Shown here in pieces: positions 1 to 6,642 of a DNA stretch of 7,473 nt. The notes beneath the pieces were generated by a model. The model was not told the origin of the DNA. It searched no databases and worked only from the letters and a program-made list of their open reading frames with translations. Positions within the stretch are counted from its first letter, which is position 1, and each line of letters begins with the position of its first letter. The position numbers were made by a program, and so were the translations under genes. The DNA comes from Campylobacteraceae bacterium (GTDB lineage: Bacteria > Campylobacterota > Campylobacteria > Campylobacterales > Sulfurovaceae): contig JALSOO010000219.1 in assembly GCA_026986355.1 (NCBI GenBank), positions 1-7,473 on the forward strand. Reading direction: 5' to 3'.

Positions 1-968
1 TGACCCTCTCCTCTGTGTTTGCCATTTTTATAAACCCACCGAAATATATACCCTTTTTTATGAAATAGATAGTGCTTTTTTATCACATAAAATGAGTTTT
101 TGATATAATCGACACCTTTACCATCAAAAAGTGTATAAGGAAGAAGCATTGCATCTAAAGCCTGTTTATCTCCATAAAAGTTATGACTCCACCGTTTATA
201 GTTTGGTAATTCTAACCATAAATTATAGTGTTCAAAAGAGTCTCTAGTGATAGTAGATTCTCTAACCATATACCCATCTCTATCTATAGTTTTTAAAATA
301 TGATTGATACCTGTTTCTCTACCTATATGGATATACTCGTTATAATCAGAATTAAAATCACCCAATAAAATATATTCGCTCTCTTTTGGTAGAGATTGTA
401 ATCGTTTCACTAATGCCCTTGCAGATACGATACGTTTAGCCTCTTTTGAAGATTTTGATTTCCAATGGTTTACATATATGTATAGAGGCTTATGGTCAAA
501 AAGATACTTTACCTCCAAGATATTTCTATATCCCAATGCTCTCTTTACCACAATCTCTTTTGTAGCTTGTATAGGTATTTTAGATAAAATTGCTACTTGA
601 ATAGCAGAGTTCTTTTTATGGGTTATAGCTCTATATCTATATCTACAACCTACTCTGCGTAAAGTTTGTTGTAATTGATGAAGAATATTACTATTTTCTA
701 TCTCTTGAAGCCCTATAATATCTGCATTAATCTCACATATAACCTCTGATATATTCAGTAGCTTTTTAGAGAGGGTTTGTCGATTCCAATTATGTCTGTT
801 TGGGATATATTCTCTATACTCATGCCCACTGTACTCCATATCAAAAAGATTCTCTACATTATACGAAGCAACTTTAAAATCAAAAGCAAAGATAAAAGGG
901 GAGAGAAAAAAAAATAGAAACGTAGTCGGTATTAACCGACTATAAGAGCTATCTAAACATCTTGCCAA
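1..968 (-). CDS. Secreted endonuclease/exonuclease/phosphatase family protein (3' end outside window)
   Basis: I translated this frame by hand from the minus strand; about 322 codons lie in the window and the frame leaves it at base 1. Numbering from a TTG at 968-966, a hydrophobic stretch at residues 12-29 ending FIFAFD looks like a signal peptide, so the product is probably exported. EEP-fold motifs follow in order: VASYNVENLFD (33-43, metal-binding Asn), GLQEIEN (86-92, metal-binding Glu), VNHWKS (166-171, catalytic His) and LGDFNSD (202-208, Asp/Asn pair). The usual C-terminal SDHxP motif should lie just beyond the edge, since the visible end KHRGEG is what normally precedes it. The family cleaves phosphodiesters (nucleases, phosphatases); the substrate cannot be told. 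The frame has no ATG before residue 44. TTG 968 has GGAT four bases upstream, while GTG 983 is an alternative. It overlaps the DUF937 gene by 20 bases. Family assignment is firm; the start is not. Confidence 0.85.
   Translation of the reverse strand, partial: MARCLDSSYSRLIPTTFLFFFLSPFIFAFDFKVASYNVENLFDMEYSGHEYREYIPNRHNWNRQTLSKKLLNISEVICEINADIIGLQEIENSNILHQLQQTLRRVGCRYRYRAITHKKNSAIQVAILSKIPIQATKEIVVKRALGYRNILEVKYLFDHKPLYIYVNHWKSKSSKEAKRIVSARALVKRLQSLPKESEYILLGDFNSDYNEYIHIGRETGINHILKTIDRDGYMVRESTITRDSFEHYNLWLELPNYKRWSHNFYGDKQALDAMLLPYTLFDGKGVDYIKNSFYVIKKHYLFHKKGYIFRWVYKNGKHRGEG
906..942 (-). terminator. Terminator-like hairpin after the DUF937 gene
   Basis: On the minus strand, six bases after the DUF937 stop codon, TAGTCGGT and ACCGACTA form a perfect 8-bp stem (935-942 with 923-930) around a 4-base loop. 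CGTTTCTA and then a run of nine T (914-906) follow. This resembles an intrinsic terminator, although the T run is displaced by eight bases. It lies within the reading frame of the downstream EEP-family gene, so it would attenuate that gene unless read through. Confidence 0.5.
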
Positions 969-1398
969 GCATATCCATAGCACCTTGTGTACCACCAACT
1001 TGTTCAAGCATATTATCGAGTAGAGAGCCTTCTCCAGAAGTTGCTTTGTCAATAAGATTTGGAAGAACATCGGATAAAGCCCCTTTTGCACTCTCTTCAC
1101 TCAATCCTAGAGATGAGGCAAATTCAGATACTTTATCTTCTCCCAATAAATCCTTGACTCCATCTCCAGAGATTGGTTGATTCTCGCCATTTCCTAGCCA
1201 TGAACCAACAATATCTCCAAGACCATTTTGAGACAAACTGGACATTATTGAACTTAAATCAATTCCACCATCAGCACCACCACCAAGAAGTTTACCTAGA
1301 GCATCTGTAAGTGTATTTGAGTCTAATCCTGTTGTAGAATCATCACTATTTCCTTGAATCATATCTGCACCCATTTTTAGTAATTCTGTTAAATCCAT
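949..1398 (-). CDS. YidB-like DUF937 family protein
   Basis: This 149-residue protein is close in size to E. coli YidB (about 130 residues). Residues 59-122 match the DUF937 core: GLGDIVGSWLGNG, then QPISGDGVKDLLGEDKV, then helical segments with SLGLSEESAKGALSDVLPNL. The first 55 residues are rich in Gly, Ser and Asp (LGKLLGGGADGG) and less conserved. There is no signal peptide or membrane segment, so it is probably cytoplasmic. The family has no established biochemical role. The ATG start is supported by AAGGAT six bases upstream. It lies 49 bases after the cvfB-like gene and its end overlaps the proposed start of the EEP-family gene, so it is probably cotranscribed with both neighbours, with a terminator-like hairpin immediately after it. 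Family assignment is by recognition of the core motif. Confidence 0.85.
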   Translation of the reverse strand: MDLTELLKMGADMIQGNSDDSTTGLDSNTLTDALGKLLGGGADGGIDLSSIMSSLSQNGLGDIVGSWLGNGENQPISGDGVKDLLGEDKVSEFASSLGLSEESAKGALSDVLPNLIDKATSGEGSLLDNMLEQVGGTQGAMDMLGKMFR

Positions 1399-1422
1399 TA
1401 ATCTATCCTTGTTTTTAAATAT

Positions 1423-1452
1423 AAAAAACAGTATAACTAAAAAGTCGTTATA
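1423..1452 (-). terminator. Weak terminator-like hairpin after cvfB-like gene
   Basis: On the minus strand TATAAC (1452-1447) and GTTATA (1437-1432) can pair over a 9-base loop, and a run of six T (1428-1423) follows three bases later. The stem begins inside the last codons and the stop of the cvfB-like gene. It is short and AT-only apart from one pair, so any termination would be partial. It may simply be AT-rich spacer. Confidence 0.25.
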
Positions 1453-2293
1453 GTAACTTTACACCATTATTAAACAATTCCACTTTTTTTTGTGTAATAA
1501 GTGAAGTGAGTGTTCTTTTAAAGTTTTTTTTACTCATTTTAAATATCTTCATAATATCTTTAGCATCACTTTTAGAGTTTAAGGGGATAAAATTTGATTT
1601 ATCTTTTAAAATATCTAAAAAATTATCTTCAAATATATCTATATTAGCTTTTTTTCCTATAGGTTGCAAAGATAGGTCTAATTTACCATCTTTACGAATC
1701 TTTTTAATATAGGCTTTTTTTCTATCTCCTACGGATAAAGTCTCAAAAATCTCATTTTCAAATAACATTCCCTCGTATAGATTTTCAATAATTACTTTAT
1801 AACCAAGAGGTGTCTTTGAGAGTACTAAAACATCTACTTTTTGATTTTCACTTAACTCTTTGGTATCTTTTGAGAGCCATTTACCTATCTTGTGTGTTCC
1901 ATAGAGTCTTCCTGTCTGCTCATCTAAACAGACTCTTAAAATATATTTAGAACCTATATGAAAGTGACATTTTTGTTGAGAGAGAGGGACAAACAAATCT
2001 TTGGGTAGACCCCAATTTACAAAAGCTCCATACTGCTTATAATCAACAACTGTAAAATAACCAAATTCTCCAAGTTTAGCATAGGGATATTTAGTTGTAG
2101 CTACTGGTCTATCTTCTGAATCGGTATATATAAAAACATCTATCTCTGCACCAATAGGCATATCAGCTTCCATAACATAGATATTTGGAAGTAAAACCTC
2201 TTCAAAATTTTTAGCTCTTAAATAGAGACCATAATCTGTATCTCGTTCAACACGAAGTTTATTTATCTCTCCAATAGATAGGGTTAGATTCAA
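1448..2293 (-). CDS. cvfB: S1-domain RNA-binding protein, CvfB/YitL family
   Basis: The 281-residue length agrees with CvfB-type proteins (about 280-300 residues; B. subtilis YitL, S. aureus CvfB). These carry three S1/OB RNA-binding domains and a C-terminal winged helix, and in Staphylococcus affect virulence and RNA metabolism. Here residues 1-63 form the first OB-like domain. Residues 64-138 form an S1 domain with the diagnostic VVDYKQYGAFVNWGLPKDLFVP run (82-103). Residues 140-212 form a third S1-like domain ending KDGKLDLSLQP. Residues 215-281 are a lysine-rich segment that fits the winged helix (MSKKNFKRTLTSLITQKKVEL). No signal peptide is present, so it is cytoplasmic. The start codon is TTG (2293-2291), overlapping the dsbD stop as TTGA, which implies translational coupling. 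AAAGAG upstream is only a weak ribosome binding site. Its role in this organism is unknown. Confidence 0.85.
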   Translation of the reverse strand: MNLTLSIGEINKLRVERDTDYGLYLRAKNFEEVLLPNIYVMEADMPIGAEIDVFIYTDSEDRPVATTKYPYAKLGEFGYFTVVDYKQYGAFVNWGLPKDLFVPLSQQKCHFHIGSKYILRVCLDEQTGRLYGTHKIGKWLSKDTKELSENQKVDVLVLSKTPLGYKVIIENLYEGMLFENEIFETLSVGDRKKAYIKKIRKDGKLDLSLQPIGKKANIDIFEDNFLDILKDKSNFIPLNSKSDAKDIMKIFKMSKKNFKRTLTSLITQKKVELFNNGVKLL

Positions 2294-4071
2294 TGAATAC
2301 TCTTTAGATGTTTAAGAAACTTATCGGCTTTAAGAAATCCAGATAACATCTTAGATGGCATAGAACTATTATTTTTATCAAAAAAGATAATTGTTGGTGT
2401 TCCAAAAGCACCATATTTAGCTAGTAATGCCTTATCTTTATCACTATTTTCTGTTACATCAATCTGAATAAATTTAAATCTTTTCAACTCCTCTTTGACA
2501 GCAGGGTCTGAAAAGGTAAACTCCTCTAACTCATCACATGAAGCACATGACTGCTTACGGAAATCAACAATAACCAACTTATCCGTTGCTTTTACCTCTT
2601 TTTTAAGTTTCTCAATAGAGTAACCACTCTTTTTATCTATAGGTATTACCGTTTTAGCTACTACATTACCCGAGGTAAATCCACTAAAGGGGTGTAGAAT
2701 CGACTTAGAACCACTTAAGAAACCAACGAAAATAGAAGCTCCATAAACAAGAAACACCAAAGCTAATAACGAAAAGAGCTTTTTAGCTCCTCTACGTGTA
2801 GATGAGTTATCAAATACACCCATATATATAGCAATTCCCATAAAGAAACTAGACCATAAAAGCATAGTTAGCCAAGGATAGATAACTTTACCTAACATAA
2901 ATATAGCAAGAGCCAACATTACCACACCAAATGTTTGTGACACGATAGTCATCCACCCACCAGGTCTTGGCATAAATTTACCAGCTCCTGCACCTACTAG
3001 AAGTAGAGGTAGTCCCATACCCATACTCATTGCAAAAAGAGCAACTCCTCCAATAAAAGCATCTCCTGTTTGAGAGATAAAAATAACAGCTCCTGCTAAA
3101 GGTGGTGCAACACAAGGCCCGATAATAAAGGCAGATAAAAAGCCCATAATAGCTGTTCCTATAATTCCAGAACCTTGTGCATTATCACTTACTTCATTAA
3201 TCTTACTCTGCCATTTAGATGGTAACTGTATCTCATAATATCCAAATAGTGAAAGAGCCAAAGCAAAAAACATCATAGCAAATCCTGCTAATACCCATGG
3301 ATTTTGTAGAGCTGATTGAATATCTCCTCCAAGTAATCCCGATATAACCCCAACAATAGTATAAGTAACAGCCATTGATAAGACATAAACTAAAGAGATA
3401 AAGAAACCTTTTGATGCACTTGGCTCTTCTCCATTGGATTGTTGAGAGACAATAATAGAAGATAAAATAGGAATCATAGGGAATATACAAGGAGTCAAAG
3501 CTAAAAGAAGACCAAGAATCAAAAAGAGAGTAATAATAAAGAATGCACTTTCACTTTTAATTATATCCATAATTGCGTTTGGATTAGATGATGCAATAGC
3601 CTTTGATAATTTATCAAAGAAACCTATTTTTGCATTTGGGTCTCCTGCTAAAATAAAACTTCTCTCTTGTGGGTTATAACAGACTCCAGCATCAGCACAA
3701 CCAGAAAACTCTACAGAGAGATTAAATTCACCAACTACTTTAGAAGTAACAAGTGAGAGAGGAATATCCACAGAGAGTTCTTTCTCATAAATCTTATCTC
3801 CATCGACCTTATGTGCTGGAGGAAGATTGACAGATAGTTCAAATTTTTTAGGTTTAGTAACATAAAATTTAAGAGTATCTGCTGAGATATGAATCTTGTC
3901 TGCTAATACTATTTTGGTAGTAATAGTATCTCCATGCTGGAGAGATGAGACTTTAAATGCTTCTGTAGCTGGTATAAAACCACTCTTTGCATTAGAGAAT
4001 GCAGATTTAGCTGACCCAAAATCAGCATTTAAAAATATGGTAACAAGTAAAAGTAATTTTAGTAACTTCAT
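2290..4071 (-). CDS. dsbD: Thiol:disulfide interchange protein DsbD
   Basis: DsbD carries electrons from cytoplasmic thioredoxin across the inner membrane to periplasmic thiol proteins, using three cysteine pairs in three domains. All three are visible in these 593 residues. A signal peptide (1-16) is followed by the periplasmic alpha domain with C125 and C131 in GCADAGVCYNP. The membrane domain (about 176-455, eight hydrophobic segments) has C195 in LTPCIFPMIPIL and C320 in GPCVAPPLAG. The C-terminal thioredoxin-like domain has C509 and C512 in SCASC and the cis-proline loop GTPT (557-560). Length and cysteine layout match E. coli DsbD (C103/C109, C163/C285, C461/C464), so this is full-length DsbD and not the short CcdA form. 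Likely clients are periplasmic disulfide isomerases or cytochrome c maturation factors, none encoded here. It is the first gene of the minus-strand run and diverges from the thioredoxin-like gene. The start is the ATG before MKLLKLLLLV. Confidence 0.96.
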   Translation of the reverse strand: MKLLKLLLLVTIFLNADFGSAKSAFSNAKSGFIPATEAFKVSSLQHGDTITTKIVLADKIHISADTLKFYVTKPKKFELSVNLPPAHKVDGDKIYEKELSVDIPLSLVTSKVVGEFNLSVEFSGCADAGVCYNPQERSFILAGDPNAKIGFFDKLSKAIASSNPNAIMDIIKSESAFFIITLFLILGLLLALTPCIFPMIPILSSIIVSQQSNGEEPSASKGFFISLVYVLSMAVTYTIVGVISGLLGGDIQSALQNPWVLAGFAMMFFALALSLFGYYEIQLPSKWQSKINEVSDNAQGSGIIGTAIMGFLSAFIIGPCVAPPLAGAVIFISQTGDAFIGGVALFAMSMGMGLPLLLVGAGAGKFMPRPGGWMTIVSQTFGVVMLALAIFMLGKVIYPWLTMLLWSSFFMGIAIYMGVFDNSSTRRGAKKLFSLLALVFLVYGASIFVGFLSGSKSILHPFSGFTSGNVVAKTVIPIDKKSGYSIEKLKKEVKATDKLVIVDFRKQSCASCDELEEFTFSDPAVKEELKRFKFIQIDVTENSDKDKALLAKYGAFGTPTIIFFDKNNSSMPSKMLSGFLKADKFLKHLKSIH

Positions 4072-4280
4072 GCTTCTTTTATCCCTTTTTAATGTAAATA
4101 TAATTATATTGCACTAATTATAGAATACATCACGTGTATTATGCGTGTAGTACTATACCAAATAAAAGCATAAAATCATTAATAGTTTAGAGATAAAATT
4201 AGTTATTAATATATAAGGTAGCTTAATATATTAAATATTATTTATTACTATTGATAATATATAAAAAAAGGAGAATTAAT
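4072..4280. promoter_or_regulatory. Divergent promoter region between dsbD and the thioredoxin-like gene
   Basis: This very AT-rich spacer of 209 bases separates two divergent genes. On the minus strand, TATAAT occurs at 4122-4117 and again at 4108-4103, both possible -10 elements for dsbD without an obvious -35, as is usual in Campylobacterota. The interrupted palindrome AATACA-5-TGTATT (4124-4140) lies directly upstream of the first. CGTGTA is repeated at 4133-4138 and 4144-4149, 11 bp apart, about one helical turn, so an operator is possible. No convincing plus-strand promoter was picked out. A good ribosome binding site, AAGGAG (4269-4273 plus flanking A), serves the plus-strand gene. Confidence 0.4.
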
Positions 4281-5732
4281 ATGAAAAATAATCTTATTCA
4301 GTGGCATAAGTGGGAAGATAAAACATTTGAGAAAGCAAGAGATGAAAATAGAGCAATATTTTTATCTATTGGTCAATCCTACTCTAAATGGTGTTTGCAA
4401 ATGGAGGAGGAGTCCTTCTCACAAGAGAACATTGCAGAGCTTCTCAATGAACGTTTTATAGCCATAAAAATAGATGCGTTAAAACATCCAGAGTTAGTAA
4501 AATATTATCAAAGAGTTCACAAATTGATGAATCGCTCTATAGCAGGTTTACCTCTCTCTGTATTTATGACTGAAAATTTAGAACCTTTTTATATAGCCTC
4601 TTATATTTCACCCCAAGCACAAAAAGAGTTATTGGGATTTGAAGCTCTTTTGCGTGTAGTCTCAAATAAATATATTACAGACAATCAAACACTTGTAACC
4701 AAAGGTCGTGAGATTTTAGAAAATATTAACCCAAAAGTTACAACAATAGAAGCAACCAAACTAGATATAAATATTCTAAAAACGATTAAACTACATACTC
4801 AAAATCTTTTAGATAAAGAGAGTGGTGGTTTTGGAACTTCTCCTAAATTTCCAAATGTCTCAACATTGGAGCTACTACTAGATAGCTATGAGCTTACAAG
4901 AGAGCAAGAGTTTTTAGATAGTGTAATACTCTCTCTTGATTCTATGTCACAAGGAGAACTATATGATATTAAAAATGGTGGTTTTTATAGCTATAGTCAA
5001 GATAAAAATTGGAACAATCCCTATCCAGTAAAAACAACGTATGATAATGCACTACTTGCAAAACTCTATCTTCGTACTTATCAGATAACAGATAAAGAGA
5101 TATATAAAGAAATTGCCTTTAAAACAATAGATTTTATGCTCTCTAATCTATCTCAATCAAATCTATTTTTTAGTAAAGAGTATAAAGGAGAAGAGATAGA
5201 TAAGACTATTATAACTTCATGGAATAGTATGATGATTTCTACTCTCTTTATAGCATCTACCATAGATAAAAAATATCAAAAGAGTGCCATAGCCTCTTTA
5301 GATGCACTACTCTCTAAACTATATATCAATAATAGTCTATATCACTCTACTCAACTAGATAATAAAGCTTTTTTAGAAGACTATGCCTATTTAGGAGATA
5401 CATTGGTCACAGCCTATCAATCTACACTTGAGCAATCCTATATAGTTCAAGCGACAGATTTTGCAAATAAAATAATAGAAAAATTCTATAAATATGGAAA
5501 ATGGAACTTCTCTACAGGTCAATTCAATATTGAAGAGGAGATATTTGACTACAACTATCCATCATCTCTATCTGTTGCAGGTTCACTACTTATGAGTATC
5601 TCATCTCTAGTCGATACAAACTATAAAAAATTTGTCTTGAACACCCTAGAGATAAACTCCTATAATCTTATGAGACAACCTCTATCCTCCCCTACACTAA
5701 CATCTCTTATGCTTAGATATTTAAACTCTTAA
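4281..5732 (+). CDS. Degenerate YyaL/SPATA20-type protein (thioredoxin-like DUF255 plus alpha/alpha-barrel domain)
   Basis: The architecture is that of the YyaL/SPATA20 family: an N-terminal thioredoxin-like DUF255 domain (about 1-130) and an alpha/alpha six-hairpin-like domain (about 160-483). Recognisable remnants are IQWHKWEDKTFEKAR, IFLSIG, AGLPLSVFMT, GGFGTSPKFPN (182-192), GGFYSYSQDKNW (233-244), TYDNALLAKLY (253-263), ITSWNSMMIS (311-320) and FLEDYAYLGDTL (364-375). Key residues are altered. The family CHWC motif reads SKWC (35-38), leaving only the second cysteine, and the usual PHFEKMLYDNA reads PYPVKTTYDNA. At 483 residues it is about 200 shorter than B. subtilis YyaL, and the DADS/EGKFYVW segment expected between residues 290 and 305 is missing. 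There is no signal peptide. ATG 4281 is chosen for AAGGAG seven bases upstream; the in-frame ATG at 4251 lacks one and gives a lysine-rich extension. The function of the family is not settled. Confidence 0.8.
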   Translation: MKNNLIQWHKWEDKTFEKARDENRAIFLSIGQSYSKWCLQMEEESFSQENIAELLNERFIAIKIDALKHPELVKYYQRVHKLMNRSIAGLPLSVFMTENLEPFYIASYISPQAQKELLGFEALLRVVSNKYITDNQTLVTKGREILENINPKVTTIEATKLDINILKTIKLHTQNLLDKESGGFGTSPKFPNVSTLELLLDSYELTREQEFLDSVILSLDSMSQGELYDIKNGGFYSYSQDKNWNNPYPVKTTYDNALLAKLYLRTYQITDKEIYKEIAFKTIDFMLSNLSQSNLFFSKEYKGEEIDKTIITSWNSMMISTLFIASTIDKKYQKSAIASLDALLSKLYINNSLYHSTQLDNKAFLEDYAYLGDTLVTAYQSTLEQSYIVQATDFANKIIEKFYKYGKWNFSTGQFNIEEEIFDYNYPSSLSVAGSLLMSISSLVDTNYKKFVLNTLEINSYNLMRQPLSSPTLTSLMLRYLNS

Positions 5733-5743
5733 GGATAGTAATT

Positions 5744-6409
5744 ATGAGATACACTACACTAATACCACTTACAGTAATTCTATTAAGTGGCTGTTTTTCT
5801 GAAAAAAAAGTAGTAAAAGATGAAAATAATAACACAACTACAACTACAACAAAGAGACCTGATAATGAGGTCTACCCCATAAAACTAAATAATAGACAAA
5901 AAATAGTCTATAAAAAAGTAGAAGAGTATCTAAATAGATTAAAGTCTCTTGATGTTGAGGGTACTATTTCTATGACCTATCCTAAATTTTTTACTGTATT
6001 TAATAAAAATACCTATAGAAGTCAACTCATGACTATGACAAACTCATCAAATATTGATATAATCGATTTTTCTGCAAAAATCACACAAATAGGTACAATA
6101 GATAAATTTAACAATGGAGAGTTTACAACTGTAGAGTATACCTCTACAATCAAAGTATACCTCAAAAATAGTCGTCTATACAATACACCACAAAGTATTA
6201 ATACACTATATAGTATTTTAGTTCGTAAGTATGGAAGAGAGAATATTCATGTAGATACCACGACACGAGTAGTCACGATTATAAAACAAGAAAAATTACT
6301 AGCCATAAAAGAGAGTTCAAGAGATTGGAAGTTTATAGGGGACAATCAAACATATCGAAAAGTATACTATCCGAGGTTTCTTCCAATAGAAATTTTAAAT
6401 AGAATATAA
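5744..6409 (+). CDS. Lipoprotein with probable NTF2-like domain
   Basis: The 221-residue product begins with a lipoprotein signal peptide: MRYTTLIPLTVILL and lipobox LSGC with the lipidated Cys at residue 17. Phe follows the Cys, giving no inner-membrane retention signal, so outer-membrane anchoring is likely. A polar linker with six threonines (31-36, DNA 5834-5851, ACAACT repeats) precedes the folded part. Residues 50-221 resemble NTF2-like hypothetical proteins common in Bacteroidota: a helix VEEYLNRLKSLDVEGTISMTYPKFF (about 59-83), alternating beta strands, and a closing DWKFI (194-198) with LPIEILNRI at the end. That assignment is by pattern and tentative. The gene starts 11 bases after the thioredoxin-like gene, with AAGGAT overlapping the upstream stop region, so the two almost certainly form one transcript. 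No catalytic motif is visible. Confidence 0.75.
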   Translation: MRYTTLIPLTVILLSGCFSEKKVVKDENNNTTTTTTKRPDNEVYPIKLNNRQKIVYKKVEEYLNRLKSLDVEGTISMTYPKFFTVFNKNTYRSQLMTMTNSSNIDIIDFSAKITQIGTIDKFNNGEFTTVEYTSTIKVYLKNSRLYNTPQSINTLYSILVRKYGRENIHVDTTTRVVTIIKQEKLLAIKESSRDWKFIGDNQTYRKVYYPRFLPIEILNRI

Positions 6410-6417
6410 AAAGGCTT

Positions 6418-6445
6418 TTGACAGTCAAGTAATACATAGTATAAT
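6418..6445 (+). promoter_or_regulatory. Consensus sigma70 promoter with no obvious gene downstream
   Basis: TTGACA (6418-6423) and TATAAT (6440-6445) are both exact consensus hexamers, 16 bases apart. The -35 lies in a small palindrome (TTGACAGTCAA). Predicted transcription starts near 6452, toward the tRNA gene but on the opposite strand. An exact -35 is unusual in this window, where other promoters show only a -10. Activity is inferred from sequence alone. Confidence 0.5.
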
Positions 6446-6477
6446 ATATAAAATTATATAAAGGATTACTATGTATT
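6431..6477. repeat. 11-bp inverted repeat around the orphan promoter start
   Basis: AATACATAGTA (6431-6441) and TACTATGTATT (6467-6477) are perfect inverted copies separated by 25 AT-rich bases. The left arm covers the start of the -10 box and the right arm covers the ATG of a mini-ORF. The left arm is upstream of the predicted transcription start, so the repeat would act at the DNA level, for example as paired operator sites or an element end, and not as an RNA hairpin. Confidence 0.55.
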
Positions 6478-6506
6478 CAATTTGGAGTATCAACACATAT
6501 CCTTAG
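6471..6506 (+). CDS. Possible 11-residue leader-type peptide
   Basis: An ATG (6471) with AAGGAT four bases upstream lies about 20 bases after the predicted start of the orphan promoter and encodes MYSIWSINTYP before a TAG stop. Promoter, ribosome binding site and start are well ordered, but the peptide is very short and matches nothing I know. It could be a leader peptide, the broken front of a decayed gene, or chance. Confidence 0.2.
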   Translation: MYSIWSINTYP

Positions 6507-6543
6507 ATTAAGGAATATATGGTATACTATTGTTAGTGGCTAC

Positions 6544-6588
6544 ATGTTCAAGAGACACTATAAACGACTGTGGAGAATCAATCATTAG
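6544..6588 (+). other. Mini-ORF encoding a 14-residue basic peptide
   Basis: ATG 6544 encodes MFKRHYKRLWRINH, strongly basic with several aromatic residues, before a TAG stop. It lacks a clear ribosome binding site. It ends the 45-codon stop-free stretch in this frame. It is recorded because it falls within the predicted orphan transcript; coding is doubtful. Confidence 0.12.
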
Positions 6589-6642
6589 ATATTCTGTGAA
6601 GCAGTAATATTGTTAACTATTAACAACAATTTATGAACGGAG

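Larger units (their letters stand above)
6410..6642. other. Intergenic region without a recognisable gene
   Basis: These 233 bases between the lipoprotein gene and the tRNA hold a consensus-like plus-strand promoter, a long inverted repeat, three ATG-started mini-ORFs of 5 to 14 codons and short hairpins, listed separately. A 45-codon stop-free stretch in the frame of base 6445 ends at 6588 without a good start codon. A hairpin at 6497-6518 (ATATCCTTA/TAAGGxATAT, one bulge) could hide the AAGGA before a mini-ORF at 6519-6536. TTGTTAA/TTAACAA (6610-6626) forms a stem without a T run. The block may encode a small RNA or peptide, or be a gene remnant; I recognise neither. Confidence 0.5.

Noticed and set aside
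962..1180. Plus-strand ORF of 72 codons opposite the DUF937 gene
   Set aside because: It is a shadow of a well-supported minus-strand gene, with no ribosome binding site and no family resemblance.
1506..1712. Plus-strand hydrophobic ORF opposite the cvfB-like gene
   Set aside because: Its hydrophobicity reflects the complement of lysine-rich codons in the cvfB-like winged helix; no ribosome binding site.
3233..3490. Minus-strand ORF of 85 codons inside dsbD
   Set aside because: It lies in another frame of the DsbD membrane domain; its hydrophobic composition is a by-product of that coding sequence.
3896..4117. Plus-strand ORF of 73 codons opposite the start of dsbD
   Set aside because: It is antisense to a certain gene and has no start signals; dsbD codes through almost all of it.
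4251..4280. Upstream ATG giving ten extra residues on the thioredoxin-like protein
   Set aside because: No ribosome binding site precedes 4251, while AAGGAG is well placed for 4281; the extension is just the translated ribosome binding site region.
5834..5851. ACAACT repeat in the lipoprotein as a phase-variable tract
   Set aside because: The unit is six bases, so gain or loss keeps the frame, and it encodes a flexible threonine linker; switching is unlikely.
6407..6420. Terminator after the lipoprotein gene (AAAAGGCTTTT)
   Set aside because: The palindrome is only about four pairs with almost no loop, too weak to call a terminator.
6471..6642. Decayed transposase in the orphan transcript region
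   Set aside because: Translations of the plus-strand frames give no catalytic or family motif, and no target-site duplication was seen; nothing supports an insertion sequence.
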